From Chryseosolibacter sp964551035 (GTDB taxonomy: Bacteria > Bacteroidota > Bacteroidia > Cytophagales > Cyclobacteriaceae): 64,000 nucleotides of DNA. The notes beneath the pieces are model-generated. The model made no database searches. It worked only from the letters and a program-made list of their open reading frames with translations, and was not told where the DNA came from. The stretch is taken from contig CAZKBK010000016.1 in assembly GCA_964551035.1 (NCBI GenBank), forward strand, positions 40,772 to 104,771. The letters run 5' to 3'. Shown in pieces: positions 61,881 to 64,000 of this stretch. The position numbers and the translations under genes are program-made. Positions within the stretch are counted from its first letter, which is position 1, and the number at the start of each line of letters is the position of its first letter.

Positions 61881-62221
61881 GTTCCCTTGAATTGAGACTC
61901 GTCGTCCTTGATCGCGATCAGATAATAGCCCGCGGCAAGTTCCTTTACGTGAACACGGATGATGTGCTCGCTTTTGATTTCCTTTTCCACCTCGATGGGG
62001 TTCCCGATGATGTTGTGGACAACCAACTGGACTTTCTCGGCAGGCAATTCGCGAAACTCAATGTCCACCCACTCTGTGGCCGGGTTCGGATAGATATTGA
62101 CCGCCTTCTCGGGGGTGGTCTCCGTACTCATGAAATCAGCCGGTCTGCTCGTAATCTGGCCCATGGCCCACTGGGCAGTGGACGCCAGAACGATGACAAA
62201 AACCAACCTGACTAAACGCAT
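61859..62221 (-). CDS. Small T9SS type A sorting-domain protein (120 aa)
   Basis: A signal peptide (MRLVRLVFVIVLASTAQWAMG) and about 16 linker residues are followed by a type A C-terminal sorting domain covering about residues 38-120: VNIYPNPATEWVDIEF at its start, LAAGYYLIAI in the middle and KFLKR at the end. In larger cargo this domain only directs type IX secretion and is removed. Here almost nothing else is present, so the domain itself is the mature protein. It may be a genuine small cargo or the remnant of a larger one. It overlaps ltaE by 22 bases. Confidence 0.82.
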   Translation of the reverse strand: MRLVRLVFVIVLASTAQWAMGQITSRPADFMSTETTPEKAVNIYPNPATEWVDIEFRELPAEKVQLVVHNIIGNPIEVEKEIKSEHIIRVHVKELAAGYYLIAIKDDESQFKGTYKFLKR

Positions 62222-62227
62222 TTCATG

Positions 62228-62235
62228 TAAAGTTA
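62228..62235 (-). promoter_or_regulatory. Candidate -7 promoter box of the T9SS mini-protein gene
   Basis: Minus-strand TAACTTTA differs from TAnnTTTG in the last base and lies six bases before the ATG. No TTG is seen at a proper distance. Confidence 0.35.
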
Positions 62236-62349
62236 TTACCCAATATACGACAAATTCTACACCAAAGTTGGGGCAAGCGGCTTATTTTCTCAAATTTTAG
62301 ATGCCGGGCGGCTTTAGGGGCCGGTATTCCGGCAAAAGGAATTTCGTCC

Positions 62350-63858
62350 CTAGTACCGTATTCCAGCCACCTTCAGGAAGGCTTGTGGCAAAAAATCCAC
62401 CAAATCGGAAGCATTCATTGCTTCCGACCCTTTTTCAGGGAGGGCAAGGTCTCCGGCGAGACCGTGAAGGAACACCCCCAGGATCGCGGTATCCCGTGAC
62501 GAGTAGCCCTGCGCCAGCAATCCGGTCAACAAGCCCGTGAGCACATCACCACTACCCCCCGTGGCCATGCCTGGATTGCCCGTGGGGTTAAAAAATACCC
62601 TACCGTCCGGGCATGCGATGGAGGTGTAGGCGCCTTTCAATACGACAACGCAGCCATGGTTATGGGCGAACACGACCTGACGTTCGAGCCGGTCGAAGTC
62701 ATCGACGGCTTGCCCCGCCAACCGTTCAAACTCACCCGGATGGGGCGTCAGGATACTGTTTTCCGGGAGTAATTCCAGCATTGCAGGTGCGGACGCGAGG
62801 ATGTTCAGGGCGTCGGCATCCAGCACCATCGGCTTCCGAAAGCTTTTCATCAGCGCAACCAGCGCGTCACCGGTTTGGTGAGCCTGCCCCAACCCGGGGC
62901 CAATGCCCACAGCGCTGAACCGGTCTGACACAGGTACCGCGGATAACAACTCATGGTGCTCATCCACCGTGGCCATCGCTTCGGGCACAGCCGACTGAAT
63001 GATGTCATATCCGCATGCCGGCACATGAACATGCAAGAGCCCGGCGCCTGACCGCGAGGCGGCACGCGCCGCAAGCACCGCCGCGCCCATTTTCCCATAG
63101 CTACCCGCTACGAGCAACGCATGTCCGAAAGTTCCCTTGTGGTCAAAACGGCGCCGCGGTCTCAGCATCCGCTTCACGTCTTTCATCGCACTCACAAAAT
63201 ATTTCGTGTCGGCGCCGCGGATGTATCCCCGGTCGAGGCCAATGTCAACCGTGGTCCATTCACCACAAAACGGGAAGGCGTTCGGCAGGAGAAACGCCAG
63301 CTTGGGAAGTTGAAATGAAACGGTATAATGCGCCTGTACGATTTCACCGGTCGATGGCCTGTCGGCGGAAAGTCCCGACGGAATGTCGACGGCGATGCGC
63401 GTGGCGTCGCATCGGTTCATCCAACGGATGGCCTCGGCGTAAATACCCTCGACCGGGCGGGACAACCCTGAGCCGAAGATGGCGTCGATAAGGACATCGC
63501 AGCCCCGAAACAGATCGTCCGCGGGTGACGTTGCAACCTCCACCACCGGCGCTTTCCCTTTCAGCCTTTGGTAATTGATCTTGAAATCTTCTGATTCCGG
63601 CACCGAACCTCGCAGGACCCAAACGTTGACCCCATAAGCCGCCTCCACGAGCATGCGAGCGATGCCCAGGCCGTCTCCCCCATTGTTGCCGGTGCCGCAT
63701 ACTACGCCGACCCTGTGGCTGTTGTCGATGTGCTCGATGAACCAGTTGGCAAACGCCCGACAAGCACGCTCCATCAGGTCGATGGATGTCACCGGCTCCG
63801 ACGAAATCGTGTGTGCATCGAGCGCTTTAATCTGGCGGGTGTCGAGAATGCGGATCAT
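62350..63858 (-). CDS. nnr: Bifunctional NAD(P)HX epimerase/dehydratase
   Basis: This 502-residue fusion repairs hydrated NADH/NADPH. The N-terminal YjeF_N epimerase domain (about 1-215) shows GVVCGTGNNGGDGLGIARML and DAIFGSGLSRPV. The C-terminal ADP-dependent dehydratase domain (about 220-500) shows DADALNILA, LTPHPGEFERL and the ribokinase-like NPGMATGGSGDVLTGLLTGLL near the end. Both active regions are intact. The gene is solitary; copy B of the 36-bp repeat lies 91 bases upstream of its start. Confidence 0.95.
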   Translation of the reverse strand: MIRILDTRQIKALDAHTISSEPVTSIDLMERACRAFANWFIEHIDNSHRVGVVCGTGNNGGDGLGIARMLVEAAYGVNVWVLRGSVPESEDFKINYQRLKGKAPVVEVATSPADDLFRGCDVLIDAIFGSGLSRPVEGIYAEAIRWMNRCDATRIAVDIPSGLSADRPSTGEIVQAHYTVSFQLPKLAFLLPNAFPFCGEWTTVDIGLDRGYIRGADTKYFVSAMKDVKRMLRPRRRFDHKGTFGHALLVAGSYGKMGAAVLAARAASRSGAGLLHVHVPACGYDIIQSAVPEAMATVDEHHELLSAVPVSDRFSAVGIGPGLGQAHQTGDALVALMKSFRKPMVLDADALNILASAPAMLELLPENSILTPHPGEFERLAGQAVDDFDRLERQVVFAHNHGCVVVLKGAYTSIACPDGRVFFNPTGNPGMATGGSGDVLTGLLTGLLAQGYSSRDTAILGVFLHGLAGDLALPEKGSEAMNASDLVDFLPQAFLKVAGIRY

Positions 63859-63948
63859 GTTTTCGGTTGCGGGCTTCGTCTCCCGTCAAAGTTCCGGCTT
63901 TCGCGTTCAGTTTCCAAGTGGCGAACACAGTCCGGGATTCGGAAGCAC

Positions 63949-63984
63949 TGCTGTCCGGGGAAAGTCCTCGCGTGACGTGTCAAC
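63949..63984 (+). repeat. 36-bp repeated element, copy B
   Basis: Runs from TGCTGTCCGGGG through CCTCGCG to GACGTGTCAAC and matches copy A at 38766-38800 in 35 of 36 positions, in the same orientation. It lies upstream of the nnr gene, near the right edge of the window. Confidence 0.75.
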
Positions 63985-64000
63985 TTTATTTGTCATCGTT

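Overview
The window reads as a chromosomal segment of a member of the Bacteroidota, most likely order Cytophagales. The grounds are gene content and signals rather than any rRNA: a type IX secretion (T9SS) sorting-domain protein, menaquinone synthesis (menA), an ExbB-ExbD-ExbD-TonB cluster, paired asnS/rpoN, a second EF-G, a deoxyhypusine-synthase-like gene, weak Shine-Dalgarno sequences, and -7 promoter boxes of the Bacteroidota type (TAnnTTTG). I see no tRNA or rRNA gene, no intact mobile element, no CRISPR array and no phage genes. About 53 protein genes fill the window.

Layout. 0-6 kb: a methyltransferase cut by the window edge, a tiny membrane protein, a YceI lipoprotein, a DUF1080 protein, an FUSC-family membrane protein and two tandem exported paralogues of identical length. 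6-13 kb: apt with a Lon-substrate-domain protein, OsmC, hutI, an outer-membrane-like protein, a membrane sensor that has GAF and PAS domains but no output domain, and DedA. 13.6-19.4 kb: exbB-exbD-exbD-tonB, a small membrane protein, a PstS-like lipoprotein and a TPR protein, all on one strand. 19.4-27.4 kb (minus): guaA, a TPR/type I periplasmic-binding protein and hemL; a beta-barrel and a DUF4136 lipoprotein; two glutathione peroxidases coupled to menA. 27.4-33.8 kb: argS with a deoxyhypusine-synthase-like gene, a START protein, an arginase/agmatinase-family enzyme and a fold-III arginine decarboxylase, which together look like an arginine-to-polyamine route. 34.2-36.4 kb: an EF-G paralogue with an eroded GTPase site. 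36.6-45 kb: dolichol-phosphate-mannose-synthase-like GT2, a small PepSY-like protein, a double UspA protein and an AddAB-type helicase-nuclease pair. 45-51 kb: a 1420-residue exported TPR-CHAT protein, a Na+/H+ antiporter and a VOC protein. 51.4-60 kb: a sigma-54 response regulator and its kinase, a BON protein with a long Tyr/Arg/Gly/Asp-rich region, an enoyl-CoA hydratase, a PAP2-like protein, rpoN, asnS and a second UspA protein. 60.8-64 kb: threonine aldolase, a protein that is almost only a T9SS sorting domain, and a bifunctional NAD(P)HX repair enzyme.

Most of this is ordinary core genome. The items most worth a second look are: (1) the EF-G paralogue whose G1, G3 and G4 motifs are all altered, including loss of the catalytic His; (2) the arginine/polyamine gene set together with a perfect 11-bp inverted repeat in the arginine decarboxylase leader; (3) a 36-bp element found twice, 25 kb apart, upstream of unrelated genes; (4) several genes whose -7 box lies only 4-6 bases from the start codon, which predicts leaderless mRNAs; (5) the exported CHAT protein, the output-less sensor, the mini T9SS cargo and the tandem exported paralogues. 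No single locus here looks like a complete new defence or secretion system.
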